DNA from: Sphingomonas canadensis
Lineage (GTDB): Bacteria; Pseudomonadota; Alphaproteobacteria; Sphingomonadales; Sphingomonadaceae
Length of the DNA: 64,000 nt
Direction of reading: 5' to 3'
NCBI RefSeq assembly: GCF_026013525.1
Contig: NZ_JAPDRA010000012.1
Span: forward strand, 55,786 to 119,785
A program made the translations under genes and the position numbers. The notes beneath the pieces were generated by a model, which worked only from the letters and a program-made list of their open reading frames with translations, ran no database searches and was not told where the DNA came from. Positions 17,151 to 26,486 of this stretch are shown in pieces (positions within the stretch are counted from its first letter, which is position 1; every line of letters begins with the position of its first letter).

Positions 17151-18536
17151 TCAGTCCGCAGCCGCGATCCGGCGCCGTTGCACCATCCAGAACACCACGC
17201 CCAGCGCCAGCCAGATGAGCAGCAGTACATGGATCAGCGGCAGGCTGGTGGCGCCCACCAGCGGGCCGATCAGCGCCACGCCCATCATCATCAGCGATCC
17301 CAGCACCGCCACCGCGATGGTGGCATGGCCGCCAGGGACGCGATAGGCCGCGACATCGCCGTCGCGCCGCCGCAGGATCGGTACCGCGAGGCAGCACAGG
17401 ACATAGCACAGCGTCATGCTCGCCGCGCTCATATCCACCACCGGGCCGATCGCGCCGCGGCCCAGCAGCAGGCCCGCGATGCTCAGCAGCGTCACGAACG
17501 CAACCGCGCGGCGCGGCGTCCCGCTCGTGCCGTCGGTCTCGGCCAGCCATTCGGGCACCATCCGCTCGCGCCCCAGCGCCACCAGCGTGCGGATCGCCAT
17601 CACGAACACGCTGTTCCAGGTCTTGATCAGCGATGCCATCACCAGCAGCAGCAGCACCGATCCCAGCACCGCGCCGCCCGGCAGCTTTTCCGTCGCGGCC
17701 AGCGTCGCCATCTCGGCATGCGCCGTCTCGCGCCACGGGGCCACCATGGATACCGCCAGGATCGTGAGGCAGTAATAGGCGCCGGCCGCGGCGATCGTGA
17801 TCAGCATCACCCGGCCGATGGTCTTCAGCGGCAGCCCGGGCGCGCGCTCCTCCACAACCTGGCTGATCGCCTGGAACCCGTTGAACAGGAAGGCCGCGTT
17901 GGCAAAGATCGCCGCCGCGCCCGCCCACCAGCGCGTTTCGGAATCGCTGGGGAACAGCGGCTGAAGGTTCGCGGGCGTCCCGTTGCCTAGCATATACAGC
18001 AACAGCAGCGAGGCGAGCGCCAGGAATCCATAGGTCACCAGGCTCTGGAACCGGGCGATCACCCGCTCGCCGCCATAGTTGACCATGAAGATCAGCAGCG
18101 CGCCGGCAGCACCCACCGCGATCTGCGGCAGCGTCACCGCGCTGCCGAATGCCGTGAACAGCGGCGGCTGGCGCAGCGCGGGCACCAGCAGTTCGGCGAA
18201 CCAGGCGAGCGCCAGCGCCTCGAAGATCGTGACGCATACCCAGCACAGCATCATGAACCAGCCGACCAGAAAGGCCGTGGTGCGGCCATAGACGTGGAGC
18301 GTGAAGATGAACTCGCCCCCGGTCATCAGCGTGCGCGTGGTCAGCTCGGCATAGCAGGCGGCGATGCTGAGCATGATCAGCGCGCCCGCCGCGAAGCCCA
18401 GAATCGCGCCGCCCGGCCCGCCGCCGATCAGCCAATGGCCCAGGATGACGACCCAGGCCGATCCGATGATCGGGCCGAACCCCATCGCGAACATCTGGAA
18501 CCGGCCGATATGGCCGTGCAGCCGCTCCGCGCTCAC
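17151..18536 (-). CDS. APC-family amino acid permease
   Basis: Inner-membrane carrier of 461 aa with about twelve hydrophobic helices, starting MSAERLHGHIGRFQMFAMGFG, where the helix-1 break GPIIGSAWV forms part of the APC substrate site. The start overlaps the stop of the amidohydrolase gene by four bases, and the stop is three bases from the oxidoreductase start. It is thus the transporter of an operon that seems to hydrolyse peptides or amides outside the cytoplasm and take up the amino acids. Confidence 0.9.
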   Translation of the reverse strand: MSAERLHGHIGRFQMFAMGFGPIIGSAWVVILGHWLIGGGPGGAILGFAAGALIMLSIAACYAELTTRTLMTGGEFIFTLHVYGRTTAFLVGWFMMLCWVCVTIFEALALAWFAELLVPALRQPPLFTAFGSAVTLPQIAVGAAGALLIFMVNYGGERVIARFQSLVTYGFLALASLLLLYMLGNGTPANLQPLFPSDSETRWWAGAAAIFANAAFLFNGFQAISQVVEERAPGLPLKTIGRVMLITIAAAGAYYCLTILAVSMVAPWRETAHAEMATLAATEKLPGGAVLGSVLLLLVMASLIKTWNSVFVMAIRTLVALGRERMVPEWLAETDGTSGTPRRAVAFVTLLSIAGLLLGRGAIGPVVDMSAASMTLCYVLCCLAVPILRRRDGDVAAYRVPGGHATIAVAVLGSLMMMGVALIGPLVGATSLPLIHVLLLIWLALGVVFWMVQRRRIAAAD

Positions 18537-19825
18537 TTGCCGCCCTTCACGATCTTGCCGCCCAGCATCACGAAGCTGACGCGGCGCATCTGGCCGATGT
18601 CGGCGATGGGATCGCCGGGCACCGCGATCAGGTCCGCCTGCTTGCCCACGGCGACGCTGCCGTAGCGATCGCCGACGTTCAGGAACCCGGCGGCGACCGA
18701 TGTCGCGGAGCGGATCGCGTCCATCGGCCGCATCCCCGCCTGCACCATCAGTTCGAACTCATGCGCATTGTCGCCATGGGCGGATACGCCGCTGTCGGTG
18801 CCGAACATGATCTTCACCCCGGCCTTCAGGGCGCGGGTGAAGTTGGCGGACATCAGCGGGCCGATCTGCGCGGCCTTGGGGCGTATCACCGGGGGCAGGG
18901 CGCCGTCGATCTTCGCCTTTTCCGTGATCCATTCGCCGGCCATCAGCGTGGGCACCAGGAAGGTGCCCTTCTCCTTCATCAGCCGGATCGTCTCGTCGTC
19001 GAGATAGGTGCCGTGCTCGATGCTGCCCACGCCCGCGCGGACGGCGCGCAGGATGCCGTCGGTGCCATGGGCATGCGCCGCGACGGGCATGCCGTAATCG
19101 CGCGCGGTGGAGACGATCGCGTTGAGCTCGGCCTGGGTCATCTGGGCGCCATGGGCATCGCGCTCCATGCTCATCACGCCGCCGGTGGCCATCACCTTGA
19201 TGACGTCCGCGCCGTCCTTGTAGCGTTCGCGCACCGCCTTCACGGCGTCCTCGGGGCTGTCGACGACGCCGTCCTTGGGTCCGGTCTCGAAGCGCAGCGC
19301 GGGCGCCAGCCCGTTGGTGGGATCGCCATGCCCCCCGGTCGAGGAGAGCGCGGCGGTGGCGGTGAAGATGTGCGGGCCGACGATCTTGCCGCCTTCCACC
19401 GCCTTCTTCAGCGCCACCGTGACATTGTAGCTGTCGCCCAGGTCGCGGACCGCGGTGAAGCCCGCCAGCAGCGTCACCCGCGCGTTCACCTCGGCCTTCA
19501 GCACCAGGTCCGCCGGCCCCATCGTAAAGCCGTCGGTGAAGGCCGAGGTGCCGTCCGCCACCAGATGCGTGTGCATGTCGAACAGCCCGGGCATCACCGT
19601 GCTGGTGCTCAGATCGATCACCTCATCGTCCTTGCCGGGGACGGTGAAGCCGTCGTCGATGCGCAGGATGCGGCCGTCCTTCACCACGATGGTGGCGCGG
19701 GTGCGCACCGTATCGCTGACGCCGTCGATCACGCGCCCGGCGTGGATCAGCGTGTCGGCATATGCCGGCTGGATCGCGGCGCACGCCAGCAGTGCGGCGA
19801 GCAGGGCGGGGCGCTTGAGCTTCAT
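18533..19825 (-). CDS. Secreted amidohydrolase, imidazolonepropionase/X-Pro dipeptidase-like
   Basis: Metal-dependent amidohydrolase of 430 aa with a Sec signal peptide (MKLKRPALLAALLACAAIQPAYA). Metal-site residues are visible as FDMHTHLV (HxH), the later IKVMATGGV (carboxylated Lys strand), AAHAHGTDG and EHGTYLDD His residues, and the FGTDSG Asp. The closest relatives are the secreted X-Pro or Xaa-Arg type dipeptidases of the amidohydrolase superfamily. ATG 19825 is chosen over 19843 because the signal peptide starts there. It lies between an esterase and a permease gene in the operon and probably acts on dipeptides or acylated amino acids in the periplasm. Confidence 0.88.
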   Translation of the reverse strand: MKLKRPALLAALLACAAIQPAYADTLIHAGRVIDGVSDTVRTRATIVVKDGRILRIDDGFTVPGKDDEVIDLSTSTVMPGLFDMHTHLVADGTSAFTDGFTMGPADLVLKAEVNARVTLLAGFTAVRDLGDSYNVTVALKKAVEGGKIVGPHIFTATAALSSTGGHGDPTNGLAPALRFETGPKDGVVDSPEDAVKAVRERYKDGADVIKVMATGGVMSMERDAHGAQMTQAELNAIVSTARDYGMPVAAHAHGTDGILRAVRAGVGSIEHGTYLDDETIRLMKEKGTFLVPTLMAGEWITEKAKIDGALPPVIRPKAAQIGPLMSANFTRALKAGVKIMFGTDSGVSAHGDNAHEFELMVQAGMRPMDAIRSATSVAAGFLNVGDRYGSVAVGKQADLIAVPGDPIADIGQMRRVSFVMLGGKIVKGGK

Positions 19826-19853
19826 CGGGCGGGGTCCTTCCATGATCTGGCGT

Positions 19854-20828
19854 TCACTTCGCGAACAGGGTGGGCAGCGCTCGCGCGAGCGCCGGCGCGG
19901 GGACGGAGGCGTGGCTTTCGCCGTCGAAGATGTGGAGGCTGGAGCGCAGCCCCGGATAGCCGCGGCCGGAAAGCGCCCGATGCAGGCGCCGGAGCTGAGC
20001 GACCGGATCGGGATCGCCGAACGCGGCGGAGAAGGCGCGCTCGGTCTCCTTCATCTCCGGCGGCAGGCCCAGCACGCGCGCCAGGCTGGTCTCCTCGCCG
20101 CCCGCGCCCAGGAACAGCCGCGCGGGCAGGTCGCGATGCGCAGCCGCATGGCGCGCCTCGGTGCGCAGGATCGCTTCCTGCGCCCAGAGCACTGGCGGGC
20201 TGCTGAGCGCGTAGCGCGCGAATGGGGAGGCGCCGCTGAACAGCGCGCCCAGTCCGAAGAGCCCGCCCAGCGAATGCCCGATCAGCATCGGGGCCGCGAT
20301 ATCCGCCGGATAGCGGCGCGCGACGCCAGGGAGCAGCTCGCGCGCGATGAACTCCAGGAACCGGGCGCCGCCGCCCGAGCGCACCTCACGCTCCGGCCCC
20401 ATGAGCTGGCGGATCAGCGCCTCGTGCGGCGCGTCGGGCTCGAAGGTGAAGTCGAGCGTCCGGCGCAGGACGATCTCGGCGATATCCTGGGCTGGATAGC
20501 CGATGCCCACCAGGATCAGCGGCGGGATCGCACCGGAAGCGGCGAGCGCGCGGCTAAGGTCGGTCGCCAGCCCGAACAGCAGGTGCGGGTCCAGCAGCAC
20601 CGCCACGCCAAATGGCTCCGGCCCCGCGCCCGGCAGCGCGACGGAGATGCGGTAGGGCTTTCCGCCGTCCGCGGGCGCGATGTCGAAGCTGTCGGTGCCC
20701 GGGATCGTCACCAGCCGTTCCGCGCCATCGCCGGAGCCCCCTTCGGCGCGCGACGGCGCCGGGGCGAGCGCCCCGCCGGCGGCCGCCCCGATCATTGCGT
20801 GGCGCAGCAGCGCGCGGCGATCAAGCAT
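19854..20828 (-). CDS. Exported alpha/beta-hydrolase (esterase D/IroE-like)
   Basis: Serine hydrolase of 324 aa in the putative esterase family that includes IroE/Fes. The N terminus (MLDRRALLRHAMIGAAAGGALAPAPSRAEG) is an export signal with two Arg before the hydrophobic core, possibly a Tat substrate. The nucleophile elbow is GHSLGG (Ser), and a His lies in the late DGESHASVP segment. The start (ATG 20828) overlaps the end of the SnoaL gene by eight bases. It would hydrolyse an ester in the periplasm; whether a siderophore or another ester is the substrate is not indicated. Confidence 0.82.
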   Translation of the reverse strand: MLDRRALLRHAMIGAAAGGALAPAPSRAEGGSGDGAERLVTIPGTDSFDIAPADGGKPYRISVALPGAGPEPFGVAVLLDPHLLFGLATDLSRALAASGAIPPLILVGIGYPAQDIAEIVLRRTLDFTFEPDAPHEALIRQLMGPEREVRSGGGARFLEFIARELLPGVARRYPADIAAPMLIGHSLGGLFGLGALFSGASPFARYALSSPPVLWAQEAILRTEARHAAAHRDLPARLFLGAGGEETSLARVLGLPPEMKETERAFSAAFGDPDPVAQLRRLHRALSGRGYPGLRSSLHIFDGESHASVPAPALARALPTLFAK

Positions 20829-21192
20829 CGGCGCTCTCCGGCGCATGGGCGTGGAACAGCTTGGCGACGATCTTCCAGCCGCTCCCGGGATCGGCGAGCA
20901 GCAGATAATCGGTGTAGCGCCGCCCGCGGAACAGGTCGGTGACCCGTACCGTGGCCACCGGCCCGCTGTGATCGACCAGATCGACCGAGACCGAGCGCGG
21001 GCCATCGGGCGCGGGCTCCTCGACCATCGCGACGAAGGCGTCCAGGCCGCGCCGCACCTCGGCGCCGTCGCGCAGGCCGTGGAAATGGGCCGAGGGATCG
21101 AACAACCGGCGCAGCGCCGGGCCGTCGCCCGATACCATCGCTTCGTAATAGGCCAGCGCCACGGCGCGGATCGCGGATTCGGTGTGGTTCAC
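20821..21192 (-). CDS. SnoaL/NTF2-like protein
   Basis: Protein of 123 aa with the cone-shaped NTF2/SnoaL fold, recognisable from AIRAVALAYYEAMVSGDGPALRRLFDPSAHFHGLRDG and the closing strands. Such proteins are small isomerases, hydratases or binding proteins; no catalytic set is clear enough for a reaction. GTG 21192 is used as start because GTGA overlaps the stop of the upstream gene, showing translational coupling. Function in the operon unknown. Confidence 0.75.
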   Translation of the reverse strand: MNHTESAIRAVALAYYEAMVSGDGPALRRLFDPSAHFHGLRDGAEVRRGLDAFVAMVEEPAPDGPRSVSVDLVDHSGPVATVRVTDLFRGRRYTDYLLLADPGSGWKIVAKLFHAHAPESADA

Positions 21193-22397
21193 GCGGCAGT
21201 CCTTGCGGCCGATTGCAGGTCGCGGGCGAAATCCGCCGCCAGCGCCGCATCGCCCGGGTTCAGGTTGAGGTGGAGCCCCGCAGGAGCGTGCGAGAGGAGC
21301 GTGAACCAGCCCGAACGGGCCATGGCGGCATGCACCGCGGCCATATCGTGCCGGTTCGAGGTGACGAGCATCAGGCTGAACCGCGGGTCGCCCAGCACCG
21401 CGAATCCCGGCACACGCGCGATCGCCGCCGCAAAGGCCGTCCGCGTCTCCCCCAGCGCGGCGGCGAGCGCGCAATATCCGGCGGCCCCCAATCGCGTGGC
21501 GACCGCCCAGGCGGAGGCCAGCGGCGCCCCCGGCGCGGTGCCCGCCAGCGTATCGGTGATCATCGGCGGCAGCGGGTGCTCCGCATAGGCGAACGGCGTC
21601 GCAGGCCCATCGCGCAGCACCAGCACCGCGGCGCCTTTCGCCGCATAGCCATGTTTGTGCCAGTCGCCGGAGATCGAGGCGACGCCGGGCACCGAGAGAT
21701 CGAAATCGGGCACCTCATCGCCGTTCATCCGCTGGAACGGGGCGAGGAGCGCGCCCATGCTGCCGTCCACATGCAGCCGGACGCCGTGCGCGCGCGCGAT
21801 CGTCGCGATCGCCGGCACGTCGTCGCACAGTCCGTTGGCGTAGGCGGGCGCGGAGGCATAGAGCATCACCGTGGCCGGCCCCGTGGCGGCGGCCATCGCC
21901 GCCGGATCGGCGCGGTGATCCGGCCGGGCGGGCACGCGGATCAGCCGCAGCCCCAGCAGCTCGGCCGCCTTGTCGATGCACGGATGGGCGGTTGCGGCGG
22001 CAATCACCTCTCCCACGCTGCCGGGCGGCAGCGCCTTCCGCCGCGCGATCCATGCCTCGCGCAGCGCCAGGATCGCGCTCTCGGTCCCGCCCGAGGTAAG
22101 CAGCGCCACCGCGCCCGCCGGAGCCCGCACCAGCTCCAGCGACCACGCCTCCAGATCCGCCTGGATGCGCGCCATGCTGGGGAGCGCGGGGAGGCCGGGA
22201 TAGTGCGACGCCCGGCCGGCGCCCGCGAACAGCGCGCACGTCCGGGCGGCGAGCTCGGCGATATCGTCTCCGGCGTGGAACCGGCGTGCGAAGCGGATGC
22301 CCGCGAACGCATCGCGATCGCGCGCGCGCATCAGGCGGAGGCCGCTCTCGACCTCCGCCTCGCTCTGCCCCTGGGCCGGAAACCGCGCCGTCCGCAT
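21189..22397 (-). CDS. PLP-dependent decarboxylase/lyase, sphingosine-1-phosphate lyase-like
   Basis: Group II PLP enzyme of 402 aa. Motifs follow the S1P lyase branch: TSGGTES (101-107), the acid that contacts the PLP ring nitrogen in HVDGSMG (209-215), and the Schiff-base Lys K248 in SGDWHKHGYAAKG, with the second conserved Lys of that branch. It would cleave or decarboxylate an amino or phospho-amino alcohol substrate in the cytoplasm (no signal peptide). It starts two bases after the TonB receptor stop. Sphingomonads contain sphingolipids, but the operon context is peptide/amide use, so the substrate is open. A broad aromatic or glutamate decarboxylase role is the alternative. Confidence 0.8.
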   Translation of the reverse strand: MRTARFPAQGQSEAEVESGLRLMRARDRDAFAGIRFARRFHAGDDIAELAARTCALFAGAGRASHYPGLPALPSMARIQADLEAWSLELVRAPAGAVALLTSGGTESAILALREAWIARRKALPPGSVGEVIAAATAHPCIDKAAELLGLRLIRVPARPDHRADPAAMAAATGPATVMLYASAPAYANGLCDDVPAIATIARAHGVRLHVDGSMGALLAPFQRMNGDEVPDFDLSVPGVASISGDWHKHGYAAKGAAVLVLRDGPATPFAYAEHPLPPMITDTLAGTAPGAPLASAWAVATRLGAAGYCALAAALGETRTAFAAAIARVPGFAVLGDPRFSLMLVTSNRHDMAAVHAAMARSGWFTLLSHAPAGLHLNLNPGDAALAADFARDLQSAARTAA

Positions 22398-22399
22398 GG

Positions 22400-24640
22400 T
22401 CAGAATGCGAACCGCGCCTCTACGCCATAGGTGCGCGGTTCCTGGATGAAGCCGACGTTGAACAGCCCCGGCACATGGCTCATCGAGGATACCACGGTCT
22501 CGTTGAGCAGGTTGCGGCCATAGAGGCCGATCGCCCAGCTATCGTCCGCCGCCTTGAACCCGGCGCGCGCGGTGAGCCACCAATAGGCCTCCTGATGCCC
22601 CAGCGGCCCCGGCGTGGCGGAAAGTGCGTAACGATCGCGCCAGCTTGCCTCGCCGAAGGCGAAGACGCGCACGCCCTCGCTCACCGGCTGGTCGAAGCTG
22701 AGCGCCGTGGTGAAGGACACCGGCGAGGTATAGGGCGATTTCAGTCCCTTGTTCGGCCCCGCGGTCACCTTGGCGTCGACCAGGCCGGCGGTGAACGACC
22801 AGGTGAGCGGCTGCGCCACGGCGACCGTCAGCTCCAGCTCGCCGCCGAAGGTCCGCACCCCCGGCTCGTTGCGGGTGACGTAGCGGAAGTTGACCTCGTC
22901 GAACTGCAGCACCTGCTGGTCGCGCTGCTTCATGTAGAAGCCGGTGACGTTGAAGCGCACGCGGCGGTTGAACAGTTCGCTGCGCAGCCCGGCCTCATAG
23001 GCGTCGATATATTCGGGCTTCACCAGCCCGCCCGAGAAGCCCGAGTTGAAGCTGGCGTTGAACCCGCCGCCCTTGAAGCCGCGCGCATACTTCAGATAGG
23101 TCGAGACATCGGGCGTCCACTGCTGCGCGAAGGTCAGGTCGCCGGAGACCACCTTGTCGCTGATGCTGTTGCGCGTGGTGCCCAGATCGACGGTCGCCAG
23201 ATAGGCCTTGGGCGCCGGATCGGCGAGCGTGATCGGGTTCACATAGGTGCCCAGCAACGGATCGGTGCCATCGATCCCCAGCAGCTCCTGCACGCGCACG
23301 TTGCGGTCGTTGATCGTATAGCGCAGGCCGCCGGTCAGGCTGAACCGGTCGTCGAAGCGATAGGTGAAGGATCCGAACGCGGCATAGCTGTCCGTCCCGG
23401 TGCGCGAATCGTCGATCGAGCTCGATCCGGCGATCACGGTGCCCAGGTTGAACCCTGCGAGGAAGTTCTGATAGTTCCGCAGTACCTCGTGATAATAATA
23501 GAGGCCGGCCAGCCAGGTGAAGGCCCCGCCCTGCGCCGAATGCAACCGCAGCTCCTGCGAGATCTGGTCCTGGCTCTGGTCGTTGCGCGCGGTGGCGATG
23601 AACGTGCCCGCGCCCGCCACGCCGAAGTTGGTCACCGGATCGGCTTCCTGCACGTCCACCACGCTATAGCCGCGCACGCTCGACACCGAGGCGAGGCGCA
23701 TGCCGTTTCCGAAGTCGTAATAGACGTTGAGCGCGGCACCATAGACCTCGCGCCAGCCATAGTTCCACACGTCGCCGCCCACGCGCCGGTCGAGCAGTTC
23801 GGGCAGCACGTTCACCGGGTCCGGCGCGCTGTAATCATTATGGAAATCGTGGTTGTTGTAGTGGGTATAGTCACCGGTGACGAGGATCGTCAGCGCGTCG
23901 CTGGGCGTGAAGGCGATCTGCGCGCGCCCGGCCCAGGAATCCTTGGTGTCGAGCGGCTTGTCCAGATCGACGTTGCGGGCATAGCCGTCGCGCGATTGAC
24001 GCTCGACCGCCAGCTTGGCGGCAAGCCGGCCGGGCACGATCGGCCCGCTCACCACGCCGCTGGCGACCAGCTCGTCATAATTGCCGAACGACACGCGCCC
24101 CTTGGCGAAGAAATCGTCGGAGGGGCGGGTGGTGGTGAGGTTGATCGATCCGCCCAGCACGTTGCGTCCCTGCAGCGTGCCCTGCGGCCCGCGCAGCACC
24201 TCGATCCGCTCGATATCGAGCAGGCTGGTGCTGAAGCCCGCGGCCCGGCCGATGTAGACATCGTCCAGGATCACCGCGACGCCGGTCTCGAATCCCGGCG
24301 CGCTGTCGGCGGAGCTGATGCCGCGGATGCTCACCTGGGTGCTGAGCGTGGTCAGGCGGCTGATGTTCAGGTTGGGCACGCTGTAGGCGATGTCCTGAAC
24401 GTCGCGCAGCGCGCGGTCCTCGATCGCGGCACTGTCGAAGGCGGTGATCGAGATCGGCACGTTCTGGAGATTTTCCTTCTCCTTGCGCGCGGTCACCACG
24501 ATCTCGCCCACGGTCGGCGCGTCCGCCTGCTCCGTTTCCTGCGCCCATGCCGGCGCCGGGCCGAACGCCATCGCCGCGCAGGCGCCGCCCGCCGCCAGGA
24601 ACCACCGCATCCGCGCAACCCGTCCTGTTGTGTGTGCCAT
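22400..24640 (-). CDS. TonB-dependent outer-membrane receptor
   Basis: Barrel receptor of 746 aa. A signal peptide (MRWFLAAGGACAAMAFGPAPAWAQ) precedes the TonB box segment EIVVTARKEKENLQNVPISI; the plug carries RIEVLRGPQGTLQGRN, and the C terminus ends in Phe (VEARFAF). ATG 24640 is preceded by GGGGGAAC, a good ribosome-binding site, and lies 16 bases after the stop of the GGT-like gene. As second gene of an eight-gene operon it should import the compound that the operon's hydrolases process. Confidence 0.93.
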   Translation of the reverse strand: MAHTTGRVARMRWFLAAGGACAAMAFGPAPAWAQETEQADAPTVGEIVVTARKEKENLQNVPISITAFDSAAIEDRALRDVQDIAYSVPNLNISRLTTLSTQVSIRGISSADSAPGFETGVAVILDDVYIGRAAGFSTSLLDIERIEVLRGPQGTLQGRNVLGGSINLTTTRPSDDFFAKGRVSFGNYDELVASGVVSGPIVPGRLAAKLAVERQSRDGYARNVDLDKPLDTKDSWAGRAQIAFTPSDALTILVTGDYTHYNNHDFHNDYSAPDPVNVLPELLDRRVGGDVWNYGWREVYGAALNVYYDFGNGMRLASVSSVRGYSVVDVQEADPVTNFGVAGAGTFIATARNDQSQDQISQELRLHSAQGGAFTWLAGLYYYHEVLRNYQNFLAGFNLGTVIAGSSSIDDSRTGTDSYAAFGSFTYRFDDRFSLTGGLRYTINDRNVRVQELLGIDGTDPLLGTYVNPITLADPAPKAYLATVDLGTTRNSISDKVVSGDLTFAQQWTPDVSTYLKYARGFKGGGFNASFNSGFSGGLVKPEYIDAYEAGLRSELFNRRVRFNVTGFYMKQRDQQVLQFDEVNFRYVTRNEPGVRTFGGELELTVAVAQPLTWSFTAGLVDAKVTAGPNKGLKSPYTSPVSFTTALSFDQPVSEGVRVFAFGEASWRDRYALSATPGPLGHQEAYWWLTARAGFKAADDSWAIGLYGRNLLNETVVSSMSHVPGLFNVGFIQEPRTYGVEARFAF

Positions 24641-24656
24641 TGTTGTTCCCCCTGAA

Positions 24657-26357
24657 TCAGACCGCCATGGCCACCGACGTCCGGCGGGGATCCCCGCAGG
24701 CATGGGCAGTTCCATGGGGGTCGAAGAAAATCCCCTCGAACGATCCGTTGCGGAAGCTCCATGGATTGAGCTTCTCGGCCTGGATTCCGGCACCGGCGAC
24801 GGCGGCGAGCAGCGCGTCGCCGATATCCGCCTCGATCGTCATGCGGCCGTCCGCGTCGGCCAGTCCGCCGAAGGTGGCGCGCCGGACGCTCTCGGCGATG
24901 TCCATGCCGCAATCGACGATGTTGGTGATGTTCTGCGCCAGCGTCGCGATCAGGCTGGTGCTGGGCGATCCGCAGGCGATCAGCGGCCGCCCCTCGCGCA
25001 GGATCAGGCTGGGGCAGATCATCACCGATACGCGCGCGCCCGGCGGCGGCATGGTGCGCAGGAAGTGGTTGGCCGCGCCGCAGATGCTGACGCCGTCGAT
25101 GAACAGCCCGTTGACCCAGGGCAGCGACAGCGTGGAATGCAGCGCGGTTGCGATATTGCCGTGCCGGTCCACCACGGTCAGGTGACAGCTCCCCGGGGGC
25201 GCCACGGGTGCGGCCTGGGCGGGGGCCTGGGCCTGCATCCGTTCGCGCGCGAACGCCTTGGAAAGGATGCGCTCGCGGTCGAGCGGAACGTAGCGCGGAT
25301 CGCCATAGGCGGCACCGGCGGTCATCACCTCGCGCACCGCGCGCATCAGATGGACCAGCACTTCGGGAGATTCGCTCGCCGGGCCGAGGCGGGCGATGTC
25401 GATCTGCTCGGCGATGTTGAGCGTCTCGATCAGGTGGAGCCCGCCCATGTCCGGCGGCGCGGCGGCCACCACGTCGAGGCCGCGATAGGTGCCGCGCACC
25501 GGCTCCTCGCGGCGCACGGCATAGCGGGCGAAATCCTCTGGCGTCAGCACGCCGCCGGCCTGGCGCACGATCGCGCAGAAGCGTTCGGCGAAGCTGCCGT
25601 GATAGAAATAGCGGCTGCCCTCGTCCCGCAGCCGTTCGAGCAGATCGGCCGCCTCGGGCTGGCGCACGGTGCCGCCCGGCGGGGGCAGCGCGCGTGCGGG
25701 CATGAAGATGCGGCGGCCGGCGGGATTGGCGCCGATCGCCACCTGCGCCGCGAACAGCTCGCCCCAGAAGAACGGTTCGCATTCCACGCCGTCGCGTGCC
25801 AGCGCGATCGCCGGGGCGATCAGCCGGGCCAGCGGCATGCTGGAATAGGCCTGGTGCGCGGCCTCGATCCCCGCCCAGAAACCCGGCACGGCAACGCCGC
25901 GCCCGCCGAACACGTCTGCGGGGCCGAAACCGGTCAGCGGAGCCAGTGGCGCGTTGACATTGGCGTTGAGATACTCGGACCGGCCCGTCGCAGCATCGCG
26001 ATAGAGCAGTGAGAAACAGCCGGTCACCGTGGTCAGGTGCGGCTGGAGCACCGTCTGCGCCAGCGAAGCGGCGAGCAGCGCGTCGCAGGCGTTGCCGCCC
26101 TGGCGCAGCACCTCCACCGCGATCCGGGTAGATTCCGCATGGCCGGTGATCGCCAGTCCCCGCGATCCGCTCGCGCGCTGCTTCGGCCCGAAGTCCGCGC
26201 CCCGCGAGCGGCGCTCCGGGGAGGCCGCTGCGGCGGGCGAGGCCGCGGCGGGCAGCAGCGCGCCCGCGGTCCCCAGCGCAGTCAGCATGTCGCGGCGTCC
26301 AATTCGCACGATCCCGCTCTCCGTGCCCGCCGGGAAGCGTTCCCGGCCCAATGGCAT
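24657..26357 (-). CDS. Gamma-glutamyltranspeptidase-like Ntn hydrolase with altered active site
   Basis: Exported protein of 566 aa with the GGT fold; the N-terminal IGRRDMLTALGTAGALLPAAASPAAA looks like a twin-arginine signal. In GGT the self-processing/nucleophile segment is TTHxSVVD; here it reads SCHLTVVD (S390-C391-H392), so the nucleophilic Thr is a Ser. The residues that hold the glutamyl group are also changed: the MDDF acid is absent (AANHF) and the oxyanion GSPGG reads GSPST. The fold is clear, but gamma-glutamyl specificity is unlikely; a cephalosporin-acylase-like amidase is an alternative. First gene of the operon. GTG 26309, with GGAG nine bases upstream, is a plausible alternative start. 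Confidence 0.85.
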   Translation of the reverse strand: MPLGRERFPAGTESGIVRIGRRDMLTALGTAGALLPAAASPAAAASPERRSRGADFGPKQRASGSRGLAITGHAESTRIAVEVLRQGGNACDALLAASLAQTVLQPHLTTVTGCFSLLYRDAATGRSEYLNANVNAPLAPLTGFGPADVFGGRGVAVPGFWAGIEAAHQAYSSMPLARLIAPAIALARDGVECEPFFWGELFAAQVAIGANPAGRRIFMPARALPPPGGTVRQPEAADLLERLRDEGSRYFYHGSFAERFCAIVRQAGGVLTPEDFARYAVRREEPVRGTYRGLDVVAAAPPDMGGLHLIETLNIAEQIDIARLGPASESPEVLVHLMRAVREVMTAGAAYGDPRYVPLDRERILSKAFARERMQAQAPAQAAPVAPPGSCHLTVVDRHGNIATALHSTLSLPWVNGLFIDGVSICGAANHFLRTMPPPGARVSVMICPSLILREGRPLIACGSPSTSLIATLAQNITNIVDCGMDIAESVRRATFGGLADADGRMTIEADIGDALLAAVAGAGIQAEKLNPWSFRNGSFEGIFFDPHGTAHACGDPRRTSVAMAV

Positions 26358-26399
26358 CGTTGCAGTGCAGCGTGTCCGCGCGCCGAAAGCGATTGCCGA

Positions 26400-26428
26400 G
26401 CGTTACTGATTTTTGACATCGCGTTACT
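26400..26428. promoter_or_regulatory. Direct repeat of GCGTTACT at 21-bp spacing, probable AraC operator
   Basis: GCGTTACT occurs at 26400-26407 and again at 26421-26428, exactly two helical turns apart, in the gap between the GGT-like operon and the divergent AraC gene. This is the geometry used by AraC-family activators. The first copy ends 43 bp before the upstream-most start codon of the operon. Confidence 0.6.
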
Positions 26429-26486
26429 CAATTGCGCCGCCGCCACGGCTCTCCCACTCCCGCCGGCCCTCCAAAACCCGCCCGGA

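Noticed and set aside
24657..26357. Ordinary gamma-glutamyltranspeptidase (ggt)
   Set aside because: The fold matches, but the nucleophile Thr, the glutamyl-binding acid and the oxyanion Gly pair are all replaced, so the gene symbol was withheld.
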